A DNA stretch of 64,000 bases from Ilumatobacteraceae bacterium (GTDB lineage: Bacteria; Actinomycetota; Acidimicrobiia; Acidimicrobiales; Ilumatobacteraceae): contig JAGYKR010000009.1 of the NCBI GenBank assembly GCA_018401375.1, positions 47,091 to 111,090 on the forward strand, read 5' to 3'. Of the stretch, positions 53,266 to 62,151 are shown in pieces. A program made the position numbers and the translations under genes. Position 1 is the stretch's first letter; each line of letters starts with the position of its first letter. Below the pieces are notes generated by a model. That model saw only the letters and a program-made list of their open reading frames with translations. It did no database searches and was not told the DNA's origin.

Positions 53266-54603
53266 TCACATCGGGAATACGGAGACCTGATCCACTCGGA
53301 TCCAGCGGCCCCGGACCTGCCGAATCCCAAACGGGGACTGCATCACTCGCAGGTTTGCGTCAAAAGTCCACTGCAGTCGATAGCCAACCGTCACCGGATC
53401 CCCGCCAGCGCCGGGTGTGACGCTGTTCGTGAACGGCCCGAGGGTCGTAGCGAACACAGCGCCACTCAGAGCGAGAGCTGAGGTGGTGCTTCCAGCGGTG
53501 ACGAGAGTGGGGTCAATCGCTGCGGTGCGAATGATGCCGGTTCCCGCCGATGTGGAGGTGGCCATTAATACGGCGTTGATGCGGCGTTCGGCTTCGGTGG
53601 TCACTGCGATTTCGATCGTGGCATCGGTGGAGATGATGGTCAGGAGACCAGAAGGTTCCACGTTGCCTGAAATGGTGACAGTCCCGCTGGCCGCGATGGT
53701 CAATGGCACTAATGCAGCGATGGCTTCGATTTCCAGATCACCATCCACGAAGATCACCCCATTGACAGGGAGTGCCGAGGTGGTGACAGTGACACCAGAT
53801 CCGGCACTGCTGGTCACCGTGATGTCTGTGCCGATACGAATGCTGGTGGCGGCGCTACTCGTTGGGAGCGTCAGGCCGGCGATCCCGGCGAAATCTGTGG
53901 CGCTGGGCGTGGGGAGGTTCGCTGAAGTTGTTGTGGCGCCCGTCAGCGCGTCATCAGCATGAGGGGTGAAAGCAGTCCTCACAGAGATCAGATCTTCGGC
54001 AAAACTGCGGGCCTGCAGCGTGGTTTGGGTTCGAGCGCGCACGCAGGTGGACACCAATGGGTCCGCGTTACGGCATTGACGAGCGGTCACATCAATGATC
54101 GCTGTGGAGGCCGTAGCAAGATTGGGTGAGGCACCGAGACGAATCGTGAAACAGGCCAAGCGTGCATCAATGCCTGAGGTTGCGCCGTCTTCGCGACACG
54201 GCACCACTTGGCCGGCATCGTTGTATCTGACCCACGGACCAATCGCAGTGTCGGGGTTGGTGCCATAGCCGGGGTGTGCGGCAACGGTCGGAGAGGAGGT
54301 CTGATTGCCGGTGATCTCAAAGAGGCCTTCACGGTCGCGTGCGATCCGGCCGAAAGCTTCCTCGGCGGCCGAGGTGGCCAACAGATCAACGACGTGTTGG
54401 CTACGGACTCGATCTTCGTTGGTGATGCTGCGGGTGACAGCGGTGACAGCGATCAGACCGATCCCGGCTGCAGCGACGGTTGCGACCACCGCCATCAACA
54501 TCGCTGCTCCTTCATCGGAGCCACGGGGAGGTTCGCTGGTCAGTGAGCGATGAACTCGCGCCCAGATCTGGCGCGCTGAGGTGAACACATCACGGGGCCT
54601 CAT
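53266..54603 (-). CDS. PilX-like pilus component with beta-rich repeat region
   Basis: Protein of 445 residues. Residues about 25-60 have the N-terminal helix of a PilX-like protein (GAAMLMAVVATVAAAGIGL) preceded by DEGAA, without a clear prepilin cleavage motif. The C-terminal 200 residues are Thr/Ser/Ala-rich with regular short strands (GTVTISGNVEPSGLLTII), like beta-helix or filament-exposed domains. It overlaps the pilW-like gene by four bases. Confidence 0.75.
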   Translation of the reverse strand: MRPRDVFTSARQIWARVHRSLTSEPPRGSDEGAAMLMAVVATVAAAGIGLIAVTAVTRSITNEDRVRSQHVVDLLATSAAEEAFGRIARDREGLFEITGNQTSSPTVAAHPGYGTNPDTAIGPWVRYNDAGQVVPCREDGATSGIDARLACFTIRLGASPNLATASTAIIDVTARQCRNADPLVSTCVRARTQTTLQARSFAEDLISVRTAFTPHADDALTGATTTSANLPTPSATDFAGIAGLTLPTSSAATSIRIGTDITVTSSAGSGVTVTTSALPVNGVIFVDGDLEIEAIAALVPLTIAASGTVTISGNVEPSGLLTIISTDATIEIAVTTEAERRINAVLMATSTSAGTGIIRTAAIDPTLVTAGSTTSALALSGAVFATTLGPFTNSVTPGAGGDPVTVGYRLQWTFDANLRVMQSPFGIRQVRGRWIRVDQVSVFPM

Positions 54604-55325
54604 CCAGATCCACCGCTTGTGGCTGCTTGATCAGTGGAGCCGGCGCGACCCTGCCAGGATTGTTCAGCGGTAAAGCGGGTTACACCCACCGCGAACTGCA
54701 TGTGTAACTGTTCGCTGGTGCGTTCAAGCCGATCAGTCACTGTGGTGATGAACCCCACTCGGCGCACCTTCGCGAGATCGGCTTCAGAGATCTGACCGGT
54801 GCTCGGATCAACAGTGAGAGCGTTGGCGTCGGCATCAAAATATGTAAACGCTGATCCGGTTGCCCCGTTGAGGATCAGTTCGCTGCTCGGTGATCCACTT
54901 GTGGTAGTGACACCTTGAATGGTGGATCCCTCCACGCGCACACAGGTATCCCGCGGCGCACTCTCATAGGCGGTGGACGACACGGTGGTCACCGCATCAA
55001 TGGGCACGCGACTACGCGCAGTCGTGCAGATCTCAGAATCAGACGCAGAGGTCACCGACATCGATCCGCGCAGCACCGCTCCGAGACGATCCTGTAGCAG
55101 GCTGCTGCGTTCGTTAATCTCGGCGCGAGTTTCCATGGAGCGAGCCGCACTCGAGGAGGAGTCGAGCAATCCGATGATGGAGGCCAATAACACGGCGCTA
55201 ATCACCATCGCCACCATCACTTCCACCAGCGAGGCACCGTGATCCCCGTGATTTTCGCCGCCTGGAGATGGCGAACTGCGAGTGGTGATCAACCAGTGAT
55301 GAACGCGCTGTACGAGGTGTTTCAC
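54600..55325 (-). CDS. PilW-like minor prepilin
   Basis: Prepilin-like protein of 241 residues. A long leader ends GDHG, then ASLVEVMVAMVISAVLLASI with Glu5 in place; the expected methylated Phe is Ala. The head domain has two cysteines (EICTTA, DTCVRV) and ends Gly/Ser-rich. Overlaps both neighbours by four bases. Confidence 0.82.
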   Translation of the reverse strand: MKHLVQRVHHWLITTRSSPSPGGENHGDHGASLVEVMVAMVISAVLLASIIGLLDSSSSAARSMETRAEINERSSLLQDRLGAVLRGSMSVTSASDSEICTTARSRVPIDAVTTVSSTAYESAPRDTCVRVEGSTIQGVTTTSGSPSSELILNGATGSAFTYFDADANALTVDPSTGQISEADLAKVRRVGFITTVTDRLERTSEQLHMQFAVGVTRFTAEQSWQGRAGSTDQAATSGGSG

Positions 55326-56179
55326 GAGGGGATCTCAATGAAGTCGCTGAAGTTAATCACACGGGTCTTATCAGGGATCACGCTGATATCAGAGGAACGT
55401 GTGCCGTTTAAGCGTCCGAGCACATAGTCGCCGGGTTTCAGATACGGAAACCATGCGCAGGTGCCAGCGCCAATGGTGATCCCGTAGCGTCGGATCGCCG
55501 TAGTGGTTGCGGGGACGGTGACGCGGCGAAGATCAATCGCATCATTGGGACCCATACCGGTGACCAAAACCCCGCCTTGGCCTGACACGTATGCGGCCGC
55601 ATCGGGGGGCACGGACTCACTCTGGGTGAGCCGGTACGGGGTTGCTTCGGCGCTGACCGAGGAGTCAGGCCCGGCATTCAGCGCGGTCACGGTGACCGAT
55701 CGGGCGATTGCTGCCGGTTCGCCCTCGGCGAGGTTCGCGCAGGTCAAAGGCGTGGTCAATCTGACTTCAAGATCAGGGTCAGGTAGCCAGTGGTAGCGCA
55801 GTTTCACCTCATATGAATCGGCGCCACGGGTGACTGTGCGCTCCATATCGCCGAGCACCACCCGAGCGCTTGAGGGGTCCAGGTCGCACCGTGTCACCGC
55901 CAGAGCCAAAATCTCTCGTGGTTCGGCCCCGGTCAGTAGACCGCATCCGAGAGCCGATTCTTGTTCGGCGATCTGGGTTGCGATCTCGCGGGTTGCGGTG
56001 CTCGATGCCGACAGACGGCTCTGGATGAGAACGGCTGTTGCAACAGTGGCTAAGGCGGCGGCGGTCACTCCGACCAGTGCGACGGCGAACACGGATTCAA
56101 TGAGTGCCGCACCGCGATCGCGATTTCTGTAGCCAGTGGCATGCAGCCACCCGATGATGCGGCGAAGGGAACCTTTCAC
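55322..56179 (-). CDS. PilV-like minor prepilin
   Basis: Prepilin-like protein of 285 residues from GTG 56179, which overlaps the pilD stop (GTGA). The leader ends NRDRG, then AALIESVFAVALVGVTAAAL, with Glu5. A longer frame from 56359 is rejected because it lies in pilD. The head domain has cysteines (LGCGLL, TRCDLD, LTCANL, GTCAWF). Confidence 0.82.
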   Translation of the reverse strand: MKGSLRRIIGWLHATGYRNRDRGAALIESVFAVALVGVTAAALATVATAVLIQSRLSASSTATREIATQIAEQESALGCGLLTGAEPREILALAVTRCDLDPSSARVVLGDMERTVTRGADSYEVKLRYHWLPDPDLEVRLTTPLTCANLAEGEPAAIARSVTVTALNAGPDSSVSAEATPYRLTQSESVPPDAAAYVSGQGGVLVTGMGPNDAIDLRRVTVPATTTAIRRYGITIGAGTCAWFPYLKPGDYVLGRLNGTRSSDISVIPDKTRVINFSDFIEIPS

Positions 56180-56961
56180 CGGGAGAGCTCCGCTGGCCAA
56201 TGCAGATCTGCGATCACGACCAGGATCACTCCGGACGCGAGGGCGGGGCCAAGGGGGAGTCGTACACCGCGCCAGCGGCGTTGGCGTATCGCGATCGTGA
56301 TCGCAAAGATCAACGCAACACCGGCGGCCACCAGATATCCGGCAAATGCCGCACCCCACCCGAGCCAGCCCAGTGGTAACCAGATCAGCGGGGCAAACTT
56401 CACGTCACCTTCACCGAGGCCACCACGAGTGAGCCCGTACACAGTGAGCGCGACCACAAACGCAATGCCGGCTGCGGTCAGCCCACGGATGAGATCTGTC
56501 CAGTTCGCATCCGCGAACGCGGCGAGGCTGAACATGGAGATGCCGATCATCGCGGTGATCGCAAGGATCGGGTTTGGCAAGGTTTGGGTGACCAGATCAA
56601 TCCGGGCTGCCATCGCCACGCCCAGACAGGTGAGCACCAAGGCGAGTGTTGCTAATGATGCGCCGTGTTGGATGGTGACCCCCGCAGCGATCGCTGCGAA
56701 TGCGGCTTCGGTGGCCGGGTAACGAATCGGGATCGGCCGATGGCAATGGCGACATTTGGCCCGCAGCAGCACCCAGGACACAATCGGAATCAGATCCCGG
56801 GCGCTCAGTTCGTGGGAGCATTTCGGGCAGCGGGATCGTCCAGCGAGGGTGGAGCCAGTTCCTTCACGATGAGCCACCACGGTGGTGAAACTGCCGAGGT
56901 TCGCAGCGACCGCGCCGAGCACGAGCGCCATCGCCAAGGTGTCGAGTTGGGCGGGACTCAT
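56176..56961 (-). CDS. pilD: Prepilin peptidase PilD (bifunctional)
   Basis: Membrane leader peptidase and N-methyltransferase, 261 residues with about seven helices. The zinc cysteines CPKCSH near residue 45 and CRHCHRPI near 70 belong to the N-terminal domain; the catalytic aspartates are in ARIDLVTQTLP near 120 and GEGDVKFAP near 185. It cuts prepilins after the glycine. Overlaps the VanY-like gene by four bases. Confidence 0.93.
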   Translation of the reverse strand: MSPAQLDTLAMALVLGAVAANLGSFTTVVAHREGTGSTLAGRSRCPKCSHELSARDLIPIVSWVLLRAKCRHCHRPIPIRYPATEAAFAAIAAGVTIQHGASLATLALVLTCLGVAMAARIDLVTQTLPNPILAITAMIGISMFSLAAFADANWTDLIRGLTAAGIAFVVALTVYGLTRGGLGEGDVKFAPLIWLPLGWLGWGAAFAGYLVAAGVALIFAITIAIRQRRWRGVRLPLGPALASGVILVVIADLHWPAELSR

Positions 56962-58001
56962 GGCGCCTGCCTGTCTTGATCGCCAGCAGAAGCATCGCCG
57001 GGATCATCGCCAGGATCATCGCCGGGATCATCATCAGCCTCAGGATCGTCATCGACCTCAAGGTCACCAGAGTCAGATCCGGTGTCGTCAGTAAGGGCGT
57101 CGGCGAGTTTGCCTTGGTCCTCGCCAATCTCGATCGGCACTGCATCCGGATCAGGATTCGGATCAGTGACGCTTTGGCTGGCCCCGGCTGTTAACAGGCC
57201 GTATTCCCAATGCCAAGGTTCTTGCAGGTTGCCGCCTTGACGGGCCCAATACGGATGCACATAACCGAAGCGGCCGGCGTTCGCGGTCAGCCACGCAAAC
57301 AGTCCGTCGCGATAATCGAGGGCCCGGTTACCGATTTTGAAATCCACGGCCAGACCCCACCCGTGCAAGGAGGTGCCCGGCACAGCGGCAAACTTGCAAC
57401 GATTCTGCGCGCAGCGGGTTTGGCGCAGTAGCACTTGTTGTTGATAGGTCCGGTAGCACCCGGAATGTTCAAGTGTGAATCCGGCTTCAGCGGCGGCGGC
57501 CGCCATTTGGTCATAGGCCACGGCCGCTGGCGCATACATCCGACATCCGGTGGTGGAACGCCGTAACGCTGAGGCTGGCAATCGCCCGTTCTGATACCCG
57601 ATCGCTGCGAGATATCGCCCGAGGGCCCGCACGGCGTTATCGGTGGCTCGCACTCCACGCCGGGTGGTTGGAATCCGGCGCTGAATGGTGACGAGTTCGC
57701 CTTCGAGCACCGCGCTCGTTGGACGAAACACCACCGATTGCATCTCAGGGGTCCCCATCTCTGGGGGCACAAATGCTGGTGCCACCTCTGACGCGGCAAC
57801 CTCTGTCGCAGCGCTGGTTGCTGTGACATTCAGCCCTGCGGCAGCGCCTGATCCTTGAGTCGGTGATCCTGAGATGTCAAGATCGCTAGATCCGCCTCCT
57901 GATATTGCCGACCACACCGATGGGACCATCGCCGGGACGAGGAGTAGCGCAATGCCCAGGGTTACCCCCATATAGGGCCATAGCCGATGTGGGCGCCGCA
58001 T
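56958..58001 (-). CDS. VanY/D-Ala-D-Ala carboxypeptidase-like cell-wall peptidase
   Basis: Membrane-anchored peptidoglycan peptidase of 347 residues. One helix at about 11-33 precedes a linker; the zinc peptidase domain has GCYRTYQQQ near 181, SLHGWGLAVDF at 211-221 and EPWHWEY at 261-267, giving the His, Asp and His zinc ligands. The C-terminal 70 residues are very acidic with DDDPGDDPGD-like repeats. As first gene of the minor-pilin operon it may open the wall for the pilus (inference). ATG 58001 has an AAGG signal. Confidence 0.87.
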   Translation of the reverse strand: MRRPHRLWPYMGVTLGIALLLVPAMVPSVWSAISGGGSSDLDISGSPTQGSGAAAGLNVTATSAATEVAASEVAPAFVPPEMGTPEMQSVVFRPTSAVLEGELVTIQRRIPTTRRGVRATDNAVRALGRYLAAIGYQNGRLPASALRRSTTGCRMYAPAAVAYDQMAAAAAEAGFTLEHSGCYRTYQQQVLLRQTRCAQNRCKFAAVPGTSLHGWGLAVDFKIGNRALDYRDGLFAWLTANAGRFGYVHPYWARQGGNLQEPWHWEYGLLTAGASQSVTDPNPDPDAVPIEIGEDQGKLADALTDDTGSDSGDLEVDDDPEADDDPGDDPGDDPGDASAGDQDRQAP

Positions 58002-58062
58002 TATTTCGCCTTGTCGCGGGGATTCGGGGAACGTTCCCCGCTTTCGTGCCAACACACCTACT

Positions 58063-58746
58063 GTGTCGGCAACTTTGGGCAAAATCACCGAGAAAGCGTT
58101 GCGGGTGACTCTCGCCTCTGCGCAGCCTTCGGCCAGGCCCTATCCACAGTTGCGAGCCGCAGCGGCGCTGGCCTATCAGGTGCCGCACCTTGGGGTGGAA
58201 CTCATTTCGGATTCACGGGTCCGTCAGGTAGGACCGCTGGTCTACGGATCCGATCAGGTGCATCCTGCTGATTTCCGTGATCTTGTCTCCACAGCGGTGG
58301 ACGCGCATTCTCTTGAGCCGATCTACGTCGGTTTGGATTTGCCGATCGGTATGGCCATTGATGTGCGTGTGATCTCGCGCAGCAGTCAGTGTGTGGCCCG
58401 ACCCGGCGGGGTGATCCGGGCCGAGAGTCTCGATGGGGGAGTGCACATGTTCGCAACGGATCTGTGGTGGCCGGCGACGATGTCGGTGCTCCTTGATGAG
58501 ACGGCGACTGCCTCGATGGTCAGTGCCCGCTTTGGTCAGATTGATCAGTACCTCGACATCGTCCAGTCCGTGGATGTGGACAGCACATTCGATGACGCCT
58601 TGTCGATCTCGTTGATCACTGTGCGTCACCGCTCTGGCGGTGGTGGCGCCTTATCAGATGAGGCAACTGATCTCGTCACTGCGGTCACGGAGAGCATTGC
58701 CCAAGGGTTGGCCGAACGGCTCTCCAGCCTCACAGTTTTGCGATAA
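58063..58746 (+). CDS. Hypothetical protein, 227 aa
   Basis: I do not recognise this protein. It is soluble, without signal peptide, with a mixed alpha/beta pattern (PIYVGLDLPIGMAIDVRVI, FATDLWWPATMSVLL) and a helical C-terminus. GTG start; it is divergent from the VanY-like gene, 61 bases away. Confidence 0.65.
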   Translation: MSATLGKITEKALRVTLASAQPSARPYPQLRAAAALAYQVPHLGVELISDSRVRQVGPLVYGSDQVHPADFRDLVSTAVDAHSLEPIYVGLDLPIGMAIDVRVISRSSQCVARPGGVIRAESLDGGVHMFATDLWWPATMSVLLDETATASMVSARFGQIDQYLDIVQSVDVDSTFDDALSISLITVRHRSGGGGALSDEATDLVTAVTESIAQGLAERLSSLTVLR

Positions 58747-58806
58747 TCGCTTTCATATTTGGTCGGAAGTCCTTATTTCATAGGGCCTTCAGGGGGCTAA
58801 GTAGAT

Positions 58807-58823
58807 CCATACTCTGGATATGG
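58807..58823 (+). promoter_or_regulatory. Inverted repeat before the unknown four-gene operon
   Basis: CCATA (58807-58811) and TATGG (58819-58823) flank seven bases within an A/T-rich gap (58747-58880) that must contain the promoter of the operon. A regulator-binding site is possible; no clear -35/-10 was found. Confidence 0.4.
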
Positions 58824-58880
58824 GACGGCAATACGTTTCTCCTTTAGAACATACCTTCAACCTTGTGGCGGATATTTCTC

Positions 58881-59651
58881 ATGGTTAGTTTCACCGTTGT
58901 GAGTACTCCTTTGTCGTCCAACTTTGTGGCGCGCGTCCTCGCGCCTTTGGTGGATCGACGCGCTGCAGGTGCACCTGAATCAGTGCTTCACGACGAGTTG
59001 TTGAGGGCGGTGTTGCCCTGGGTTCGCCAGCAAGTGGCCCACAATGTGCGCCGCATCCCATCTAACGCTGATGCCTCCAATGTGTCGAGTTTGATGCACG
59101 AGGCTGCCTATACGGCCGTCATCAAAATGGACTGGGATCAATGGCAGTCCTGGCCGATGTACCTCGGTGCGCTCGTGCGTCGAGCCGGCCAAGAAGCTGC
59201 TCGCCGTGACGATTATCTGTCACGCCAACAACGCGTGTTGCGGTCACGGTTTCGTGCGGCCTGCGCCGATGCCGAGAACCGACTCGGCCGGCCGGCAACA
59301 TCGGTGGAGCAACGCGAGATCGCTACCGAGATTGCCCGCGGTAAAGCCGACCTTGTCGAGATCTTGTTAATCGGTTGGCATCCCCGCGAAATGGCCGACG
59401 TTCCTGAAGTCCCCGACCAACAGGTGTCGGTGGAAGACGAGGTGGAGCGCGCCCTGTCCCAGCGTGAGGTGCGGGTCTGGCTCGAACAAGAACTTCCCGA
59501 ATCGGTGCGAGCGATGGTGATGGTCTGGTTAGCCACCCCACGATCACAGACGTTGCCCCGCCGCCTTGAGCAACGGTTGCGACCCCATGTGGGCAAGTTG
59601 CTTGAATCCATCAGCGAGACTGAGGACGCTGCGGATTACGCAGTGCGATGA
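58881..59651 (+). CDS. Sigma-28-like protein lacking a clear region 4
   Basis: Protein of 256 residues. Residues about 35-105 follow sigma region 2 (AVLPWVRQQVAHNVRR, SLMHEAAYTAVIKMDWDQW, YLGALVRRAGQEAARRDDYL) and the next part follows region 3 of FliA-type factors (ENRLGRPATSVEQREIATEI). The C-terminal 60 residues do not show a normal region 4 HTH. It overlaps the zinc-finger/HTH gene by four bases (ATGA). ATG 58881 was chosen; 58863 is also in frame. Sigma relationship is by pattern only. Confidence 0.6.
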   Translation: MVSFTVVSTPLSSNFVARVLAPLVDRRAAGAPESVLHDELLRAVLPWVRQQVAHNVRRIPSNADASNVSSLMHEAAYTAVIKMDWDQWQSWPMYLGALVRRAGQEAARRDDYLSRQQRVLRSRFRAACADAENRLGRPATSVEQREIATEIARGKADLVEILLIGWHPREMADVPEVPDQQVSVEDEVERALSQREVRVWLEQELPESVRAMVMVWLATPRSQTLPRRLEQRLRPHVGKLLESISETEDAADYAVR

Positions 59652-60085
59652 CCGAGCCGATGACCACCCTTGCTCCCCCTCAGGTGTGCGCCCGGTGTTC
59701 GTGTCGTCTCGCCCGCGATAACACCGAACGCTTTTGTTCGCCCTGCGCAGGCCGCCTTGGCCGTGAACGCTGGCTGACCCCGGGCTTGGCGGCACCGATG
59801 TCGATCACACCCGATGATCTCGCAGTCCTCGGCATCACCGGCTTGATGGCCCGCCACAGTGCCACCGCTGAAGAACTCATCCCGGCGATGTTGGCCACCG
59901 GAGTCCTACCCCGACAGATCCGGCGTTATGAGGCCCTAGTGATTCGACTTGTGGCGATGGAAGGTCTCAGCCATTCCGCTGCAGCCCGCAAACTGCGTGT
60001 CACCCGCTGGACGGTTGCGGCATGGCGAAAGCGGCTCGGTCTTGATGATCGTGGTGCTGACGCAACGGGGGAGAGGCAGTCATGA
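59648..60085 (+). CDS. Zinc-finger and helix-turn-helix protein
   Basis: Protein of 145 residues. The N-terminus has four cysteines (CARCSC near residue 14, FCSPC near 29), like a zinc ribbon. The C-terminal part (IRLVAMEGLSHSAAARKL then VTRWTVAAWRKRLGL, about 97-131) is a clear HTH. It could bind DNA together with the sigma-like partner. Four-base overlaps on both sides show tight coupling. Confidence 0.68.
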   Translation: MTEPMTTLAPPQVCARCSCRLARDNTERFCSPCAGRLGRERWLTPGLAAPMSITPDDLAVLGITGLMARHSATAEELIPAMLATGVLPRQIRRYEALVIRLVAMEGLSHSAAARKLRVTRWTVAAWRKRLGLDDRGADATGERQS

Positions 60086-62151
60086 ATCTTGCTCATCTGT
60101 TAAATAACTCGGATCCCACGCAACCACGTGGCATCACGGCGCCAGGTTCAGACCCGGTTGCGAACGCTGCTGCTCGTGATGAGTCGGCACGGGGACCATC
60201 GCTTGGTGACCAACCTCGAGATCAGCCATCTTCGGCTTACGGAGATCTGCAACATCGGGTCGCGGCCTCACAGGCCTCGCAGGCCCCGCACCTCGCCCAT
60301 GCGCCACATTCCGGCCGTGGCTTGGCCACAGTGACCCGGTTGCATATCGATTCTGATGCATTGACCCTCGAACGTGTGGCCGGGCATCTCCAAGAGATCA
60401 CGGCCCGCAACGGCGATTCATCAGAGGCCGTAGACGTGATCATTGCGGTGCCAGCGATTTCTTGGGCCTCACAGGCCGGCCCCGAGATTTCACGGCTGAT
60501 GTCCACCACCGCTGAGATGAGTGCGTCGATCATGCAGCGCCGCATCACGAGCCGACGGATCCGCTGGTGGTTGTGTGTGGATCTGCAGTTTGCCTCCGAA
60601 ACCATTCTCACTGCGGTGCGGGTGGCAGGGGTATCGGCCTTGCGCCAAATGGATCCGACACCTGGTCTCGTTGGCACCTTGGTACTCATGGGCGAACCCG
60701 ATGCCAGCGGGGAGGCGCTTCAACGGTTTGTTGCCGATCCTCAGTGGGCCGGATCCTGTCTGATTGACCTGACCGGCGAGGTGAACGCCGACGGTCAGGT
60801 CACTGCAAATGTGGTTGCTGTCGCCCCACGTAATGGTGAGCACAGCACCAGAAATCATCCGACACGACATCACGATGATTTGGAGAGTTCTCGTGGCAAT
60901 CTCCACGCCGAACTTGAAATGGTGCATGGCACGCTCGCCCATCTGAATGGGCAGTTGCGCACGGTCAAAGGCGAGTTCCTGAGCCAGTGCGACCAACTCA
61001 ATGAGGTCCGCCAGGAGTATTCGGCGACCGGTCAAGAACTTGTCTCGTATCGCAACGAGATCGTCACCATGAAGAGCGAACTCAGTATTCGCCAAAGCCA
61101 AGTCGCGGTCTTGGCTGATCAGGTGTCGGCCCTCCAACGTGAACTCGAGTATCTCGAAGTGCATCGAGCCACCCTCACCAAGGATCTCAAAACCGAGCGT
61201 TCCGCAGTGCGTGCCGCCCAAGATGAGGTGTCTCTCCAACTCTCTGCGGCTGAACAGATGCGCTCGGCAGCCCACCGTGCGGAGATTGAGCATTCCATGC
61301 ATCGGGCCGCCACCGAGGAGCTCGACGCCCAGGCCGCTGCAGCCGAACAGAGCCTTGAACGCACCCGTAACGCATTTGTGATCGCGCAGGAATCTCTTAC
61401 CGCGTTGGAAGCGATTGTTGCCGAGCGGGGCCACGAGATCGACCGGCTCGAACAGCAACGTTCCCGCATGAAATCTGAGGTGGAGCGTTTTGAGCACGCA
61501 ATGGTTGCTCGTCTTGAACCCCTCAAAAAAGAACTCAGTGAGCTTCATGATCGCCACGAGGAAGCTCTCACCAATCTGAACGCGGTGATCGCTGAACGCC
61601 AGGCCCTCATCGCGACCCAAGATGCTCTTGTCACCGCCGAAGAAGCAAGCGAGTTCTCCGAAGCCCGACTGATCAGAGATCATCTACATCGCGATTCGTT
61701 GATGATGCGGGCGGCACATGACCAAGCCGAAGCCGAGCTCAACGATGTGCTCGCCGAGCTTGCTGCGGTGCGTGAACAAACTGACCACGAAGAGACCCGT
61801 TGGGCCCAACTTCACGCCGACGGGCTCGCTCGTAGCCAAGAACTTGAAGCACGTTATGAAGAGCTCGCCGAAAAGAACCGTGAGCTTCAAGCCCAAAACT
61901 TGTTGGCCGAAAATCTTCTCGAATCCGCTCACACCGAGTTAGACGCCGTCACCGAAGTGACTGCCGCAGAACACAGTCGTCTGGACGAACGCCTCAAGCA
62001 AATCGAACTCGAGATTTCTCGCAAGCTGGAGGCTCGCTGGCATGAACTCGTCTCGTTGCCTCGCAGCGAACGCAAACGCATATTGCGTGAAATGAAGGCG
62101 CCATCCACCGCAGTGCCACAACCCCCAGGAGGTAGTAGTCATGGTGAGTAG
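60082..62151 (+). CDS. Large coiled-coil protein of unknown function
   Basis: Protein of 689 residues. Residues 1-80 are disordered; about 85-255 form an alpha/beta domain (RLHIDSDALTLERVAGHL, IIAVPAISWASQA, RWWLCVDLQF, GTLVLMGEP) that I cannot assign; about 270-665 are a nearly continuous heptad coiled coil (EMVHGTLAHLNGQLRTVKGE onward) rich in Glu, Ala and Arg. No signal peptide or membrane helix. A scaffold or filament-forming protein is plausible. The end overlaps the next gene by eleven bases. Confidence 0.75.
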   Translation: MNLAHLLNNSDPTQPRGITAPGSDPVANAAARDESARGPSLGDQPRDQPSSAYGDLQHRVAASQASQAPHLAHAPHSGRGLATVTRLHIDSDALTLERVAGHLQEITARNGDSSEAVDVIIAVPAISWASQAGPEISRLMSTTAEMSASIMQRRITSRRIRWWLCVDLQFASETILTAVRVAGVSALRQMDPTPGLVGTLVLMGEPDASGEALQRFVADPQWAGSCLIDLTGEVNADGQVTANVVAVAPRNGEHSTRNHPTRHHDDLESSRGNLHAELEMVHGTLAHLNGQLRTVKGEFLSQCDQLNEVRQEYSATGQELVSYRNEIVTMKSELSIRQSQVAVLADQVSALQRELEYLEVHRATLTKDLKTERSAVRAAQDEVSLQLSAAEQMRSAAHRAEIEHSMHRAATEELDAQAAAAEQSLERTRNAFVIAQESLTALEAIVAERGHEIDRLEQQRSRMKSEVERFEHAMVARLEPLKKELSELHDRHEEALTNLNAVIAERQALIATQDALVTAEEASEFSEARLIRDHLHRDSLMMRAAHDQAEAELNDVLAELAAVREQTDHEETRWAQLHADGLARSQELEARYEELAEKNRELQAQNLLAENLLESAHTELDAVTEVTAAEHSRLDERLKQIELEISRKLEARWHELVSLPRSERKRILREMKAPSTAVPQPPGGSSHGE

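Noticed and set aside
56180..56359. Longer start for the PilV-like protein
   Set aside because: The extension lies in pilD and is Cys/Arg/Pro-rich; the GTG at 56179 gives a normal prepilin leader.
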